Shown here: positions 19,913-29,308 of the stretch, piece by piece
Layout: the number at the start of each line of letters is the position of its first letter
Position numbering within the stretch: the first letter of the stretch is position 1
Assembly (NCBI GenBank): GCA_002600635.1
Contig: CP021371.1
Span: 2,049,001 to 2,113,000 of the forward strand
Direction: 5' to 3'
Length of the DNA: 64,000 nt
Source of the DNA: Rhizobium sp. ACO-34A
GTDB lineage: Bacteria > Pseudomonadota > Alphaproteobacteria > Rhizobiales > Rhizobiaceae
The notes under the pieces: model-generated
The model's input: only the letters and a program-made list of their open reading frames with translations
Database searches by the model: none
What the model was told of the DNA's origin: nothing
Program-made: the position numbers and the translations under genes

Positions 19913-20140
19913 ATCCTCCCTTCGGGCGATTGATTTAGTCAAAACTGAATGAGAATGTTGCTGTTGCGCAACGATGTCTGTGTTTCTCCCTGATGAGGAT
20001 GGTGGTCATGTTGCAGTCGGGGCTGCAGCAGGTCATCTAATGTACGGAAAGCGTTGAAGCTTCACGGACGTGCTGCTGGCCTCAAACGCCGGCGCGGAGT
20101 GGGGATATTCCGTCGGCCGTTCTTAGTTGGGGAGTGGAAT

Positions 20141-21532
20141 ATGTCGTTCATCCGGAAAACTGCGCTCGCTTCCGTTGTTCTGCCCGTGCTTTTGGTGTCG
20201 ATCGCGCCCGTAACGGCGTCCGCCGAGAGCCTCTACGGGGCCATGGCTAAGGCTTATGAGAACAACCCGGATCTCAACGCCGCCCGCGCCGCGTTGCGGG
20301 CGACCGACGAAAACGTCACCATCGCCAAGGCTGGCATGCGGCCGCAGGTCGCCGCAACGGCCACCGCGAGCGCCGTCAACGTCTCCAATATCAGCGGCGG
20401 AATTCCCGACTATGGTTATAACAACCAGACGGTCGGCATTTCCATCACCCAGCAGATCTTCGACGGGTTCCAGACCCTGAATAACGTCCGGGCCGCTGAA
20501 TCCGGTGTTTTCGCCAATCGTGAAAGCCTTCGCGCCAATGAAATCTCGATCCTGCTCGCGGCCGTACAGTCCTATGCCAATGTGGCTCGCGACCAGCAGA
20601 TCGTGGTCATCCGCAAGCAGAACCTGGCGTTCCTGCAGGAGCAGTTGAATGCTGCCAATGCCCGCCTGCAGGTGGGTGAAGGTACTCGCACCGACGTCAG
20701 TCAGGCCGAGGCGCAGCTCGCCGGTTCGCAGGCTCTGCTTTCCGCAGCCGTGGCCCAGCTCAAGCAGAGCGAGGCGACCTATGTGCAGATCGTCGGAGAG
20801 ATGCCGAAGGGCATCAAGCAGCCTTCTCCGGCAACCAAGGCCCTGCCGCAGAACCTCGACGCCGCCGTGCAGATTGGCATTCGCGAGCATCCCTCGGTCC
20901 TGGCGGCTCTTCATGCCGTCAATGCCGCCGGTTATCAGGTGAAGTCCGCAGAAGGCAACCTTCTGCCGGGTGTGGTGATCCAGGGGAATGTCGGACGTAA
21001 CTGGACGAACGAGCCGTCGACCAGCGGCGACAGCCCTGACAACAGCGTTGCCAGCGTCACGGCACAGCTGAAGATCCCGATCTATCAGGGCGGCGCCGAA
21101 TACGGCCAGATTCGCAAGGCCAAGGAAACGCTCGGCGAACAGCGCATTCTGGTCGATTCCGCACGCGCCGAGGTGCGCCAGCAGATCACTTCCGCCTACG
21201 CGCAGATGGAGGCGGCAACCGCTGCAATTTCCGCAGCCCGCAAGCAGATTTCTGCCGCCAATCTTGCGCTGCAGGGCGTTATCGAAGAACGCAATGTCGG
21301 TCAGAAGACCACGCTCGACGTTCTCAATGCCCAGCAGACGGTGCTGGAAGCCAAGGAGAGCATGGTTGGTTACCAGCGCAATGCGGTGGTCGCGAGCTAT
21401 GGCGTCATCGCCGCTGCTGGGCGTTTGACGGTGCAGAGCCAGGGCCTCGAAGTCGCCGAATATCGTGCCGAGGAGCACTATGAGGCGGTCAAGGATGCAT
21501 GGTTTGGCCTTCGCACGCCGGACGGCCGCTGA
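20141..21532 (+). CDS. tolC: TolC-family outer membrane efflux/secretion channel
   Basis: The protein has 463 residues from MSFIRKTALASVVLPV. GGGGAGTGGAAT precedes the ATG, and a longer in-frame start at 20054 is rejected. A Sec signal peptide ends near ASAES. The rest is the duplicated OEP domain with long coiled-coil helices (SLYGAMAKAYENNPDLNAAR; VGEGTRTDVSQAEAQLAGSQ; VGQKTTLDVLNAQQTVLEA). These repeats are the hallmark of TolC. It would form the trimeric outer-membrane duct for type I secretion and RND efflux. A 258 bp region upstream may hold its own promoter. Confidence 0.95.
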   Translation: MSFIRKTALASVVLPVLLVSIAPVTASAESLYGAMAKAYENNPDLNAARAALRATDENVTIAKAGMRPQVAATATASAVNVSNISGGIPDYGYNNQTVGISITQQIFDGFQTLNNVRAAESGVFANRESLRANEISILLAAVQSYANVARDQQIVVIRKQNLAFLQEQLNAANARLQVGEGTRTDVSQAEAQLAGSQALLSAAVAQLKQSEATYVQIVGEMPKGIKQPSPATKALPQNLDAAVQIGIREHPSVLAALHAVNAAGYQVKSAEGNLLPGVVIQGNVGRNWTNEPSTSGDSPDNSVASVTAQLKIPIYQGGAEYGQIRKAKETLGEQRILVDSARAEVRQQITSAYAQMEAATAAISAARKQISAANLALQGVIEERNVGQKTTLDVLNAQQTVLEAKESMVGYQRNAVVASYGVIAAAGRLTVQSQGLEVAEYRAEEHYEAVKDAWFGLRTPDGR

Positions 21533-21700
21533 GCGTTCACGGAAATCTGTCCGAAGAAAGCTGTGTATCAGTACCATTTCGCGGCGCTGCCGTGATTTTT
21601 TTCCCCGTAGGCGTATCCTAATGTGAACGCGAATCAGTTTGCTGCGCATGCGATACTGCGCTGCGGCAGGCGGTTAAATCTGGGACCAACGGGGATGAAT

Positions 21701-22576
21701 ATGGCTCAGCCAAATGTAGCGCGTGAACCGTCCATGGAAGAAATTCTGGCTTCGATCCGCCGCATCATCGAAAGCAATGATCCGGGCGGTGACAAGGCCA
21801 TGTCCGGCTCCCTGCCGCCGGTTTATGGTGGCGAAGAGGACGAGATGGACGATACGGTTCATCTGACGGTCGAGGACGACCTGTCCTATGCTGCTGCCGA
21901 TATCGTTCCCGCCAACGATGCGGGCATTCCGCTTCAGCCGTCCGCAGCTCCCTATGCTGCCCAGCCGGCACCCGCCGAGAAGGCTCAGGCCAAGAACATC
22001 TCCCTGGCTGATCTTGCAGCGCGCGTCCGTTCGGCATCCGAGCGCGCCGACCGCATGGCTCCGGTCGACCAGGCGCCACAGCAGGCTGCTGCTTTCCGCG
22101 CCGAAAGCCCGGTCATGACCAGCCGCATGGCGGAGCTGCGTGCCGCGCCTGCCCGTCCCATGGAGCCCCAGTTCGCCCGCGCCGTCGTGGTGCCCGCCGA
22201 ACCCGTAGCCATCGAACCGGCGCCGGTCGCGCTCGATACCGCCGCTTTTGAAGCGGCAGCTATGGCTGATGTCGAGGCTGCGACGGCCGTTGCTCCGGTT
22301 GTTGCCGAACCGGCAATGCCCGAGGTTCAGGCTCCCGCCGAAGCCCTTTCCGGTCTCAATGCACTCGTTTCGGCCGCCACGGTCGAGCAGGTTTCTCGTT
22401 CCTTCGGTGAACTTGCCGCAGCCATCGATGGCCAGCAGCGCCGCTCGCTGGACGAGATGGCAGAGGATATGCTGCGCCCGATGCTTCGGGAATGGCTGGA
22501 CGATAATCTTCCGACGCTGGTCGAACGACTGGTGCGCGAGGAAATCGAACGCGTGGCCCGCGGACCGCGTCGCTAA
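21701..22576 (+). CDS. popZ: PopZ-type polar organising protein (DUF2497)
   Basis: The protein has 291 residues from MAQPNVAREPSMEEILASIR. ATG 21695 is an alternative. It shows the three-part PopZ plan: an N-terminal interaction helix (EPSMEEILASIRRIIE, 8-25), a long acidic, Pro/Ala-rich disordered region (about 30-220), and a C-terminal oligomerisation domain (LDEMAEDMLRPMLREWLDDN with LVERLVREEIERVARG). In Caulobacter, PopZ forms a polar matrix that anchors the ParB-bound centromere. In Agrobacterium it marks the growing pole. It sits directly before valS, a common rhizobial order. Confidence 0.9.
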   Translation: MAQPNVAREPSMEEILASIRRIIESNDPGGDKAMSGSLPPVYGGEEDEMDDTVHLTVEDDLSYAAADIVPANDAGIPLQPSAAPYAAQPAPAEKAQAKNISLADLAARVRSASERADRMAPVDQAPQQAAAFRAESPVMTSRMAELRAAPARPMEPQFARAVVVPAEPVAIEPAPVALDTAAFEAAAMADVEAATAVAPVVAEPAMPEVQAPAEALSGLNALVSAATVEQVSRSFGELAAAIDGQQRRSLDEMAEDMLRPMLREWLDDNLPTLVERLVREEIERVARGPRR

Positions 22577-22604
22577 TTCCTTTTTTGCCGGCTTGAGGGA
22601 CAGG

Positions 22605-22630
22605 GCCGCTCCGGCAATCGGGGCGGCTTT
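22605..22630 (+). terminator. Terminator of popZ
   Basis: GCCGCTCCG (22605-22613) pairs with CGGGGCGGC (22619-22627) with one T-G pair, followed by TTTCTTG. Confidence 0.6.
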
Positions 22631-22698
22631 CTTGTTGACTCGGGGTCGGCCATCCTATTTACAACCCAGCAAGAAGAACCTCGAAGTCTGGTCAGAAA

Positions 22699-25542
22699 AT
22701 GCTCGAAAAGACCTACGATTCAACCATAGTCGAACCGAAGATCGCCAAGGCATGGGAAGAGGCCGACGCATTCCGCGCCGGTGCCAACGCCAAGCCGGGC
22801 GAGGACACTTTCACCATCGTGATTCCGCCGCCGAACGTGACCGGTTCGCTGCACATGGGTCATGCCCTGAACAATACGCTTCAGGACATCATGATCCGCT
22901 TCGAGCGGATGCGCGGCAAGGATGTGCTGTGGCAGCCGGGCATGGACCATGCCGGCATTGCCACCCAGATGGTTGTCGAGCGCAAGCTCGCGGAAAAGCA
23001 GCTTCCGGGCCGTCGCGAGATGGGCCGCGATGCCTTCATCGAGAAGGTCTGGGAGTGGAAGGCCGAATCCGGCGGCCTGATCTTCAATCAGCTGCGTCGC
23101 CTCGGTGCATCGTGCGACTGGTCGCGCGAACGCTTCACCATGGACGAAGGCCTGTCCGAGGCCGTGCTCGAGGTTTTCGTCACGCTCTACAAACAGGGCC
23201 TGATCTACAAGGACAAGCGCCTCGTCAACTGGGACCCGAAGCTCCTGACCGCGATCTCCGACCTCGAGGTCGAGCAGGTCGAGGTCAACGGCAACCTGTG
23301 GCATCTGCGCTATCCGCTGGAAGAAGGCGTCACCTACGAACACCCGATCGCCTTCGATGAAGAGGGTAACCCGACCGAGTTCGAAACGCGCGACTATCTG
23401 GTCGTCGCGACCACGCGTCCGGAAACCATGCTGGGTGATACCGGCGTTGCCGTTCATCCTGACGATACGCGTTATGCGTCAATCGTCGGCAAGCATGTTG
23501 TCCTGCCGATCGTCGGTCGCAAGATCCCGATTGTTGCGGACGAGTATCCGGACCCGACCGCCGGCACCGGCGCCGTCAAGATGACGCCTGCGCACGATTT
23601 CAACGACTTCGACGTCGGCAAACGCACCGGTCTCAGGATGATCAGCGTCCTGGACGTCGACGCGACCGTCACGATCACGGACAACGACGATTTTCTCGAA
23701 GGCCTGACGCCGACCCGCGAGCAACAGGAAGTCTGGGAAACGCTGCAGGGGCAGGATCGCTTCCATGCCCGCAAGCGCATCGTTGATATCCTTGAGGCAG
23801 AGGGCCTTCTGGACAAGATCGAACCGCACAAGCACACGGTTCCCCATGGCGACCGCGGCGGCGTGCCGATCGAGCCGCGTCTGACGGAACAGTGGTATGT
23901 CGATGCCAAGACGCTGGCCAAGCCCGCGATCGAGAGCGTTCGCGAAGGACGCACCAAGTTCGTTCCGAAGAACTGGGACAAGACCTATTACGAGTGGATG
24001 GAAAACATCCAGCCGTGGTGCGTCTCCCGTCAGCTCTGGTGGGGACACCAGATCCCGGCCTGGTACGGTCCGGATGGTCAGGTCTTCGTCGAAAAGACCG
24101 AGGAAGAGGCGCTGGACGCCGCTGTCCAACACTATCTCGCCCATGAAGGTCCTTGGAAGGCCTGGGTTCAGGAGCGGCTCGAAAACTTCGCGCCGGGTGA
24201 AATCCTGACGCGCGACGAGGATGTTCTCGATACGTGGTTCTCTTCGGCGCTCTGGCCGTTCTCGACGCTCGGTTGGCCGGGCGACACGCCGGAACTTGCC
24301 AAGTATTACCCGACCGACGTGCTCGTCACCGGCTTCGACATCATATTCTTCTGGGTTGCCCGCATGATGATGATGGGCCTTCATTTCATGAAGGACGAAG
24401 ACGGCAAGCCGGTCGAGCCCTTCCATACCGTCTATGTCCACGCGCTGGTTCGCGACAAGAACGGCCAGAAGATGTCGAAGTCGAAAGGCAACGTCATCGA
24501 TCCGCTGGAACTGATCGACGAATATGGCGCTGATGCTCTCAGGTTCACGCTCGCCATCATGGCGGCGCAGGGTCGTGACGTGAAGCTCGATCCGGCCCGC
24601 ATCGCCGGCTACCGCAACTTCGGCACCAAGCTCTGGAACGCAACCCGTTTCGCCGAGATGAACGGCGTCGCCAACGATCCGCACTTCCTGCCGGAAACGA
24701 CGACGCTGACCATCAACCGCTGGATCCTGACCGAACTCGCGCGCACCGAACGCGAAGTGACCGAGAGCATCGCCACCTTCCGCTTCAACGATGCGGCAGG
24801 CGCTCTTTATCGCTTCGTCTGGAACAGCTTCTGCGACTGGTATCTGGAGCTGTTGAAGCCTGTTTTCGCCAGCGACGACGCTGCGGCAAAGGCCGAGGCG
24901 CAGGCCTGCGCGGCCTATGTCCTCGACGAGACCTACAAGCTGCTGCATCCCTTCATGCCCTTCATGACCGAAGAGCTGTGGGCGCATACGGCAGGCGAGG
25001 GCAAGGCACGCGACATGCTGCTCTGCCATGCCGACTGGCCGACGCCGACCTTCGTCGACGACGGAGCTGCTGCCGATATCAACTGGCTGATCGATCTCGT
25101 CACCGGCATTCGTTCGGTCCGCGCAGAGATGAACGTTCCGCCGGCTGCCGTTGCGCCGCTGGTCGTGGTGGGGTCGAACGGCGTCACCCGCGAGCGGCTT
25201 GCACGCCACGAAGCTTCGATCAAGCGGCTCGCTCGCGTCGAGAGTATCGCGCTTGCCAGCGAGGCTCCGAAGGGCGCGGCACAGATCGTCGTTGGTGAGG
25301 CCACCGCCTGCCTGCCGCTTGGCTCGCTCATCGATCTCTCCGCCGAGAAGGCCCGTCTCGAAAAGGCGATCGGCAAGGTGGATCAGGAAAAGTCCCGTAT
25401 TGCCACCAAGCTCGCCAACGAGAAGTTCGTGGCGAACGCCAATCCGGAGGTCGTCGCGGCCGAACGCGAGCGTTTCGCCGAACTTGAGGTGCAGCGCGCC
25501 AGCCTGGAAACCGCTTTGAAGCGGGTTGCCGAAGCCGGTTGA
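22699..25542 (+). CDS. valS: Valyl-tRNA synthetase
   Basis: The protein has 947 residues, the normal size. Class I signatures are present: the HIGH-type motif PPPNVTGSLHMGHAL near residue 50, the KMSKS motif GQKMSKSKGNVIDP near residue 590, and the CP1 editing domain (TTRPETMLGDTGVAVHP) between them. The anticodon-binding domain and a C-terminal coiled coil (EKARLEKAIGKVDQEKSRI) complete it. It charges tRNA-Val. It follows popZ after a probable terminator, and a strong terminator follows. Confidence 0.97.
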   Translation: MLEKTYDSTIVEPKIAKAWEEADAFRAGANAKPGEDTFTIVIPPPNVTGSLHMGHALNNTLQDIMIRFERMRGKDVLWQPGMDHAGIATQMVVERKLAEKQLPGRREMGRDAFIEKVWEWKAESGGLIFNQLRRLGASCDWSRERFTMDEGLSEAVLEVFVTLYKQGLIYKDKRLVNWDPKLLTAISDLEVEQVEVNGNLWHLRYPLEEGVTYEHPIAFDEEGNPTEFETRDYLVVATTRPETMLGDTGVAVHPDDTRYASIVGKHVVLPIVGRKIPIVADEYPDPTAGTGAVKMTPAHDFNDFDVGKRTGLRMISVLDVDATVTITDNDDFLEGLTPTREQQEVWETLQGQDRFHARKRIVDILEAEGLLDKIEPHKHTVPHGDRGGVPIEPRLTEQWYVDAKTLAKPAIESVREGRTKFVPKNWDKTYYEWMENIQPWCVSRQLWWGHQIPAWYGPDGQVFVEKTEEEALDAAVQHYLAHEGPWKAWVQERLENFAPGEILTRDEDVLDTWFSSALWPFSTLGWPGDTPELAKYYPTDVLVTGFDIIFFWVARMMMMGLHFMKDEDGKPVEPFHTVYVHALVRDKNGQKMSKSKGNVIDPLELIDEYGADALRFTLAIMAAQGRDVKLDPARIAGYRNFGTKLWNATRFAEMNGVANDPHFLPETTTLTINRWILTELARTEREVTESIATFRFNDAAGALYRFVWNSFCDWYLELLKPVFASDDAAAKAEAQACAAYVLDETYKLLHPFMPFMTEELWAHTAGEGKARDMLLCHADWPTPTFVDDGAAADINWLIDLVTGIRSVRAEMNVPPAAVAPLVVVGSNGVTRERLARHEASIKRLARVESIALASEAPKGAAQIVVGEATACLPLGSLIDLSAEKARLEKAIGKVDQEKSRIATKLANEKFVANANPEVVAAERERFAELEVQRASLETALKRVAEAG

Positions 25543-25621
25543 CGACAAGCCTGCAGCGAATCTTCTTGCTGCAGTGCTTCCTTGCCATCTGCGTTTTTCG
25601 CTGGTTTTTCAGGGGGATTGG

Positions 25622-25655
25622 AATGCTGCTCTGCAACAGGCAGAGCAGCATTTTT
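25622..25655 (+). terminator. Terminator of valS
   Basis: AATGCTGCTCTGC (25622-25634) pairs perfectly with GCAGAGCAGCATT (25640-25652) around AACAG, then TTT. It lies 80 bp past the stop. Confidence 0.8.
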
Positions 25656-25809
25656 CATGTCGGAACGGTCCCGAACCGAGATTGTGATAAAAGGCACAGT
25701 ATTTTTCAGCTGTGTCGTCGCTGCAACAAGTTCTGTAGATTTTGGAATTTTGTTTCTGAATGATGCCGAACATTTACGAATTTTAGCAAAAATATCTGAG
25801 AAATTTGAC

Positions 25810-25843
25810 TTCTTACGTGAAGGTAAGAAAATTTACGTAAGAA
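25810..25843. promoter_or_regulatory. AT-rich inverted repeat upstream of the porin-like gene
   Basis: TTCTTACGT (25810-25818) and ACGTAAGAA (25835-25843) are perfect 9-base arms with 16 bases between. CTTAC-GTGAAG-GTAAG forms a second, nested dyad (25812-25827). The site ends about 40 bp before the -35 box and could be an activator site. The stretch 25656-25883 is strikingly AT-rich and has no gene. Confidence 0.45.
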
Positions 25844-25883
25844 ATGCCATGCCCCTCACTCATTCTGGTGGGGTAGCGTTAGA

Positions 25884-25911
25884 TTGTTATTACCCCTCCG
25901 CTAGCTAAAAT
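25884..25911 (+). promoter_or_regulatory. Promoter of the porin-like gene
   Basis: TTGTTA (25884-25889) and TAAAAT (25906-25911) are separated by 16 bases, 35 bp upstream of the start codon. Confidence 0.55.
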
Positions 25912-25946
25912 GGGCTTCTTCGTGATTGCCAGGAGTGGGGAGACAG

Positions 25947-27119
25947 ATGGCAACTAAACTTATGAAACAAACCTTGCTTTGCCTTTTGGGCGCTACGGCT
26001 TTCGCCGGCGCTGCCAATGCAGGCGGTTTCTCGCGCGGCGAAGCCGATACCGACATTCTCTATGAGGAGGGGACTGTCGTTATCCGTTCGGGCGCAACCT
26101 GGGTATCGCCGCAGCGCGAATTCGAGACCACGGGAGGGGTCGCGAACGACGATGGCGTATTCTCGGATGCATACTGGATTCCGAGCGTCGCAATGAAGGT
26201 GAAGCTGCATGACCGTCTGGCTTGCGCATTCACCTACACGCAGCCCTTCGGCGCGGATTCGAACTATGGTCCGGATGCGCAGGTTTCTGCCTTGCTCAAC
26301 GGCAACAATCCGTATGGCTATAAAGGCTTCGACAGTAACGAATACGCTGCGACCTGTGACGTGAATGTCGAAGCCGGTCGGGGCGTGCTGCACGTACTCG
26401 GCGGTGGCTTCATTCAGGACTTCAGCTACACCGCGCATAACGTTGCAAATGACTACAACGCACTGTTGCCACCCGCAGCACGCAACCGCGGCGGCACGTT
26501 GTACCTCGATGACAGTGGCTCTTATGGCTACCGTCTCGGCGCTGCCTACGAAATCAAGGAATACGCTCTGCGCGTCCAGTTGATGTACCGTTCGCAGATC
26601 GATCATGAGACCGACAGCGGTTCCTACGATCTGGACGTCGCTCCGATTTCGCGCATTGCCAGCGGCTACGGTTCTCTGCCGCAGTCCCTCAAGCTCAGCG
26701 TGCAGTCGGGTGTAGCCCCGGGCTGGCTGGTCTACGGTTCGGTAAAGTGGACCGACTGGAGCGTGCTGAAGGCGCTGAACTACACGATCGACGGAACCCC
26801 TTATGAGGACGTCTACAACTGGCGGGATGGCTGGACCATTCAGGCCGGCGTCGCCCACGCCTTCACAGAAAAGGTCGCGGGTACGGTCAACCTCACCTGG
26901 GACAAGGGTGTTGGCACCGGCGCGGATATCATGACCGACACCTGGACGCTCGCGGCCGGTACGGCGATCAAGGCCGGCCCCGGCGAGCTGCGCTTCGGTG
27001 CGGGCATCAGCTACATGACCGCGGGCAGCCAGTCGGTTGCGAAGGGCGCTACCTACAATGCGACGGCGGATGGCGACTGGGCCTATGCCGTGTCCGGCTC
27101 CTACCGGATTTCCTTCTAA
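25947..27119 (+). CDS. FadL/OmpP1-type outer membrane protein
   Basis: The protein has 390 residues. The ATG of MATKLMKQTLLCLLG is chosen with GGGGAGACAG upstream. A Sec signal peptide ends at ANAGG. The mature chain shows repeated amphipathic beta strands (VVIRSGATWVSP; SVAMKVKLHD; YGYRLGAAYEIKEYALRVQL; WTIQAGVAHAF) and ends in ISF, the terminal Phe signal for beta-barrel insertion. The pattern fits the OmpP1/FadL/TodX hydrophobic-compound channel family, although it lacks the NPA-type hatch motif I would expect at the N-terminus. Substrate is unknown. It has its own promoter and terminator. Confidence 0.75.
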   Translation: MATKLMKQTLLCLLGATAFAGAANAGGFSRGEADTDILYEEGTVVIRSGATWVSPQREFETTGGVANDDGVFSDAYWIPSVAMKVKLHDRLACAFTYTQPFGADSNYGPDAQVSALLNGNNPYGYKGFDSNEYAATCDVNVEAGRGVLHVLGGGFIQDFSYTAHNVANDYNALLPPAARNRGGTLYLDDSGSYGYRLGAAYEIKEYALRVQLMYRSQIDHETDSGSYDLDVAPISRIASGYGSLPQSLKLSVQSGVAPGWLVYGSVKWTDWSVLKALNYTIDGTPYEDVYNWRDGWTIQAGVAHAFTEKVAGTVNLTWDKGVGTGADIMTDTWTLAAGTAIKAGPGELRFGAGISYMTAGSQSVAKGATYNATADGDWAYAVSGSYRISF

Positions 27120-27145
27120 GGTCGCCGTTCTGGCGAAAATATTCG

Positions 27146-27173
27146 AAAAGCCCGGTTTGAGCCGGGCTTTTTT
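27146..27173 (+). terminator. Terminator of the porin-like gene
   Basis: AAAAGCCCGG (27146-27155) pairs with CCGGGCTTTT (27162-27171), then TT. It is 27 bp past the stop. Confidence 0.85.
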
Positions 27174-27658
27174 GTCAGTCGTTCCGCTGGCGAATCTGTG
27201 TTGAAACTGCAACAGTTGGCTAATCGTTCTTTTCGGCACGCGGCCCTGCCAATTTTGTCCATTTCCCGCCACAAACGAAGCGCAGCGATAGTATCAAGAG
27301 ACGGCGAGAGCGTTTCTCGGTGGGCGTAGCGTGAGTGAAGAATGGGGCAGGTAAACGGGGAATACCCTCAGAATTCAGCCATCGTTGCGGGGGCGGCATG
27401 GCGTGAAGTCGGATTCTTGAGAGAAGGGCTACGTTGCGGTGCGGCAGTCGTAGTCTTGCCAGAAAGGACTCGTAGTGTTGCTGACGTTGAGTTTGATGCG
27501 AGCGCCGGAGTTGGCGCGGGGCGTGTTGAATTGCGACTCGGCGATGAACTAGGCGTTCATGCTTTCGCGCTAAATCGTTCCAATGATGCAGCCGGTCCTT
27601 CGGTATCGAACGAGCGGATAGGTTGATGTCGTCGGTTTTGTGGAAGAAATACGGAATT
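27174..27658. other. Long gene-free region before exoR
   Basis: About 485 bp separate the porin terminator from exoR. Open frames exist on both strands but none has a credible ribosome site, composition or family match. The region lacks obvious long dyads. It should contain the exoR promoter and leader, but I cannot place the boxes. Confidence 0.5.
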
Positions 27659-28453
27659 ATGTTCAATTCTGACTGGAAGTCTCCGGCGACATTGCTTCTT
27701 GCAGCAGCACTGTTTCTTGCTGCGGGCAATTCCGGGCATGCATTCGATATCAATTCCGGCGTGAGCAAGGAATCGGGTCCCTTCGACCTCTTCAAGTTCG
27801 GCTTCAAGGCCTACAAGAACGGTCAGAAGCAGGAGGCTGTCGAAGCCTATCGCTATGCTGCCGAAAAGGGCCACACCGGCTCGCGCTGGGCGCTTGCCAA
27901 CATGTATGCCGATGGCGATGGCGTGGTCGAGAACGATTTCGAGGCCTTCAAGATCTATTCTGAAATCGCAAGCGAAGGCGTGGAGCCCGGTTCGGAAGAC
28001 ACCGGCTTCTTCGTCAACGCCCTTCTGTCGCTCGCCCGCTACTATCGTCAGGGCATTCCGGGAAGCCCGGTGCAGATCGATCTGTCACAGGCGCGCCAGC
28101 TTTACTTTCAGGCCGCCTCGACCTTCGGCGTGCCTGAGGCGCAGTTCCAGCTTGCCCGCATGATTCTTGCAGGCGAGGGCGGCAAGACGAATGTCCAGCA
28201 GGCCAAGAAATGGCTGAACCTTGCGCGCAAGAGCGGCCATGCCGGTGCGATGTCTGTGTTCGGCAACGTGCTCTTCCAGGAGGGGCAGACAGTTCGCGGA
28301 CTGGCTTTCCTGACTGCCGCGGTGGAAAGATGTCCGCCGAAGGACTGCGGCTGGATGCAGGATCTTCAGGAGCAGGCCTTTTCGCTGGCCAATGAAGATG
28401 ACCGGCGAGTCGCTGTGGCGCTCGCCCCGCAGGTCTATAGCCAGAACGAGTAG
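27659..28453 (+). CDS. exoR: Periplasmic regulator of exopolysaccharide synthesis, Sel1 repeats
   Basis: The protein has 264 residues from MFNSDWKSPATLLLAAALF. The start matches the known ExoR N-terminus and upstream codons are rejected. A signal peptide ends near GHAFD. It is followed by Sel1-like repeats (AVEAYRYAAEKGHTGSRWA; AFKIYSEIASEGVEPGSED; AKKWLNLARKSGHAGAM). The sequence is recognisable as ExoR of Sinorhizobium and Agrobacterium. There it binds the ExoS/ChvG sensor in the periplasm to repress the ExoS-ChvI pathway and is proteolysed at acid pH. It would control exopolysaccharide, motility and host interaction here. Confidence 0.93.
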   Translation: MFNSDWKSPATLLLAAALFLAAGNSGHAFDINSGVSKESGPFDLFKFGFKAYKNGQKQEAVEAYRYAAEKGHTGSRWALANMYADGDGVVENDFEAFKIYSEIASEGVEPGSEDTGFFVNALLSLARYYRQGIPGSPVQIDLSQARQLYFQAASTFGVPEAQFQLARMILAGEGGKTNVQQAKKWLNLARKSGHAGAMSVFGNVLFQEGQTVRGLAFLTAAVERCPPKDCGWMQDLQEQAFSLANEDDRRVAVALAPQVYSQNE

Positions 28454-28474
28454 TCACCCGGCGAGGTGATTTCA

Positions 28475-28496
28475 TGCGGGCCTTGGCCGGCCCGCA
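28475..28496. terminator. Hairpin between convergent exoR and xthA
   Basis: TGCGGGCC (28475-28482) pairs perfectly with GGCCCGCA (28489-28496). The flanking T run is weak on both strands. Confidence 0.5.
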
Positions 28497-28515
28497 AAGT
28501 AATTGTTTGCTATTT

Positions 28516-29304
28516 TCAGGCGAAATCGAAGGTGGCCGTGACCGGAACATGGTCCGACGGCTTTTCCCATGAGCGTACGTGCTTTTCGATCGAGGCGGAC
28601 AGGAGGCGGTCGTTCGCCTCGGGCGACAGCATCAGGTGGTCGATGCGGATGCCGTTGTTCTTCTGCCAGGCGCCGGCCTGATAGTCCCAGAACGAGTAAA
28701 GCAGGGGATCATCGCTCGTCGCCCGCACGGCATCGGTCAGGCCAAGGTTCTCGATGCGCCGGAATGAGGCGCGTGTCGCCGGCAGGAAAAGTGCGTCCGT
28801 TTCCCACTGCCTTGGATCGCGGCAATCATGCGGTTCGGGAATGACGTTGTAGTCGCCTGCGAGAATGAGCGGTTCTTCCAGTGCCAGCCGGCTCTCGGCG
28901 AACGCCTTCAGGCGCTCCATCCATGCAAGCTTGTAGGGATATTTGACCGGATCGTCAGGCGGGTTGCCGTTCGGCAGGTAGAGGGACGCGACCCGGATGA
29001 CCCCGCCTGCAACTGAGAAAACGCCTTCGATGAAGCGGGCCTGCTCGTCGCTGTCATCGCCGGGCAGGCCACGGTTGACTTCGTCGGGCCTGGTTTTCGA
29101 CAGAAGGGCGACTCCGTTGAAACCCTTTTGGCCGTGGGTTTCAACGTGATAACCGAGCGCCTCTATCTCGAGGCGAGGGAAACCCTCGTCCACCGACTTG
29201 ATTTCCTGCAGGCAGACGATGTCGGGAGCCGAGCTTTCGAGCCACTGGACGAGATTGGCGATCCTGGCCTTCACGCCATTGATGTTCCAGGTGGCTATTT
29301 TCAT
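28516..29304 (-). CDS. xthA: Exodeoxyribonuclease III
   Basis: The protein has 262 residues from MKIATWNINGVKARI. It has the endonuclease/exonuclease/phosphatase fold: WNINGVKAR, CLQEIKS (metal-binding Glu), LAGDYNVIPEPHD, and SDHVPVTATFDF at the end (catalytic Asp-His). It acts as an AP endonuclease and 3'-5' exonuclease in base excision repair. The start codon is 4 bases after erpA, so the two are probably one operon. It is convergent with exoR. Confidence 0.94.
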   Translation of the reverse strand: MKIATWNINGVKARIANLVQWLESSAPDIVCLQEIKSVDEGFPRLEIEALGYHVETHGQKGFNGVALLSKTRPDEVNRGLPGDDSDEQARFIEGVFSVAGGVIRVASLYLPNGNPPDDPVKYPYKLAWMERLKAFAESRLALEEPLILAGDYNVIPEPHDCRDPRQWETDALFLPATRASFRRIENLGLTDAVRATSDDPLLYSFWDYQAGAWQKNNGIRIDHLMLSPEANDRLLSASIEKHVRSWEKPSDHVPVTATFDFA

Positions 29305-29308
29305 GAGA

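Noticed and set aside
23479..25548. 689-codon open frame on the minus strand
   Set aside because: It lies antisense to valS and has no ribosome site or recognisable motif.
27342..27626. 94-codon open frame on the plus strand upstream of exoR
   Set aside because: No ribosome site and no recognisable domain. It could be a real leader peptide, but I cannot support it.
27220..27807. 195-codon open frame on the minus strand upstream of exoR
   Set aside because: It overlaps the start of exoR, has no ribosome site, and its product is basic low-complexity sequence.
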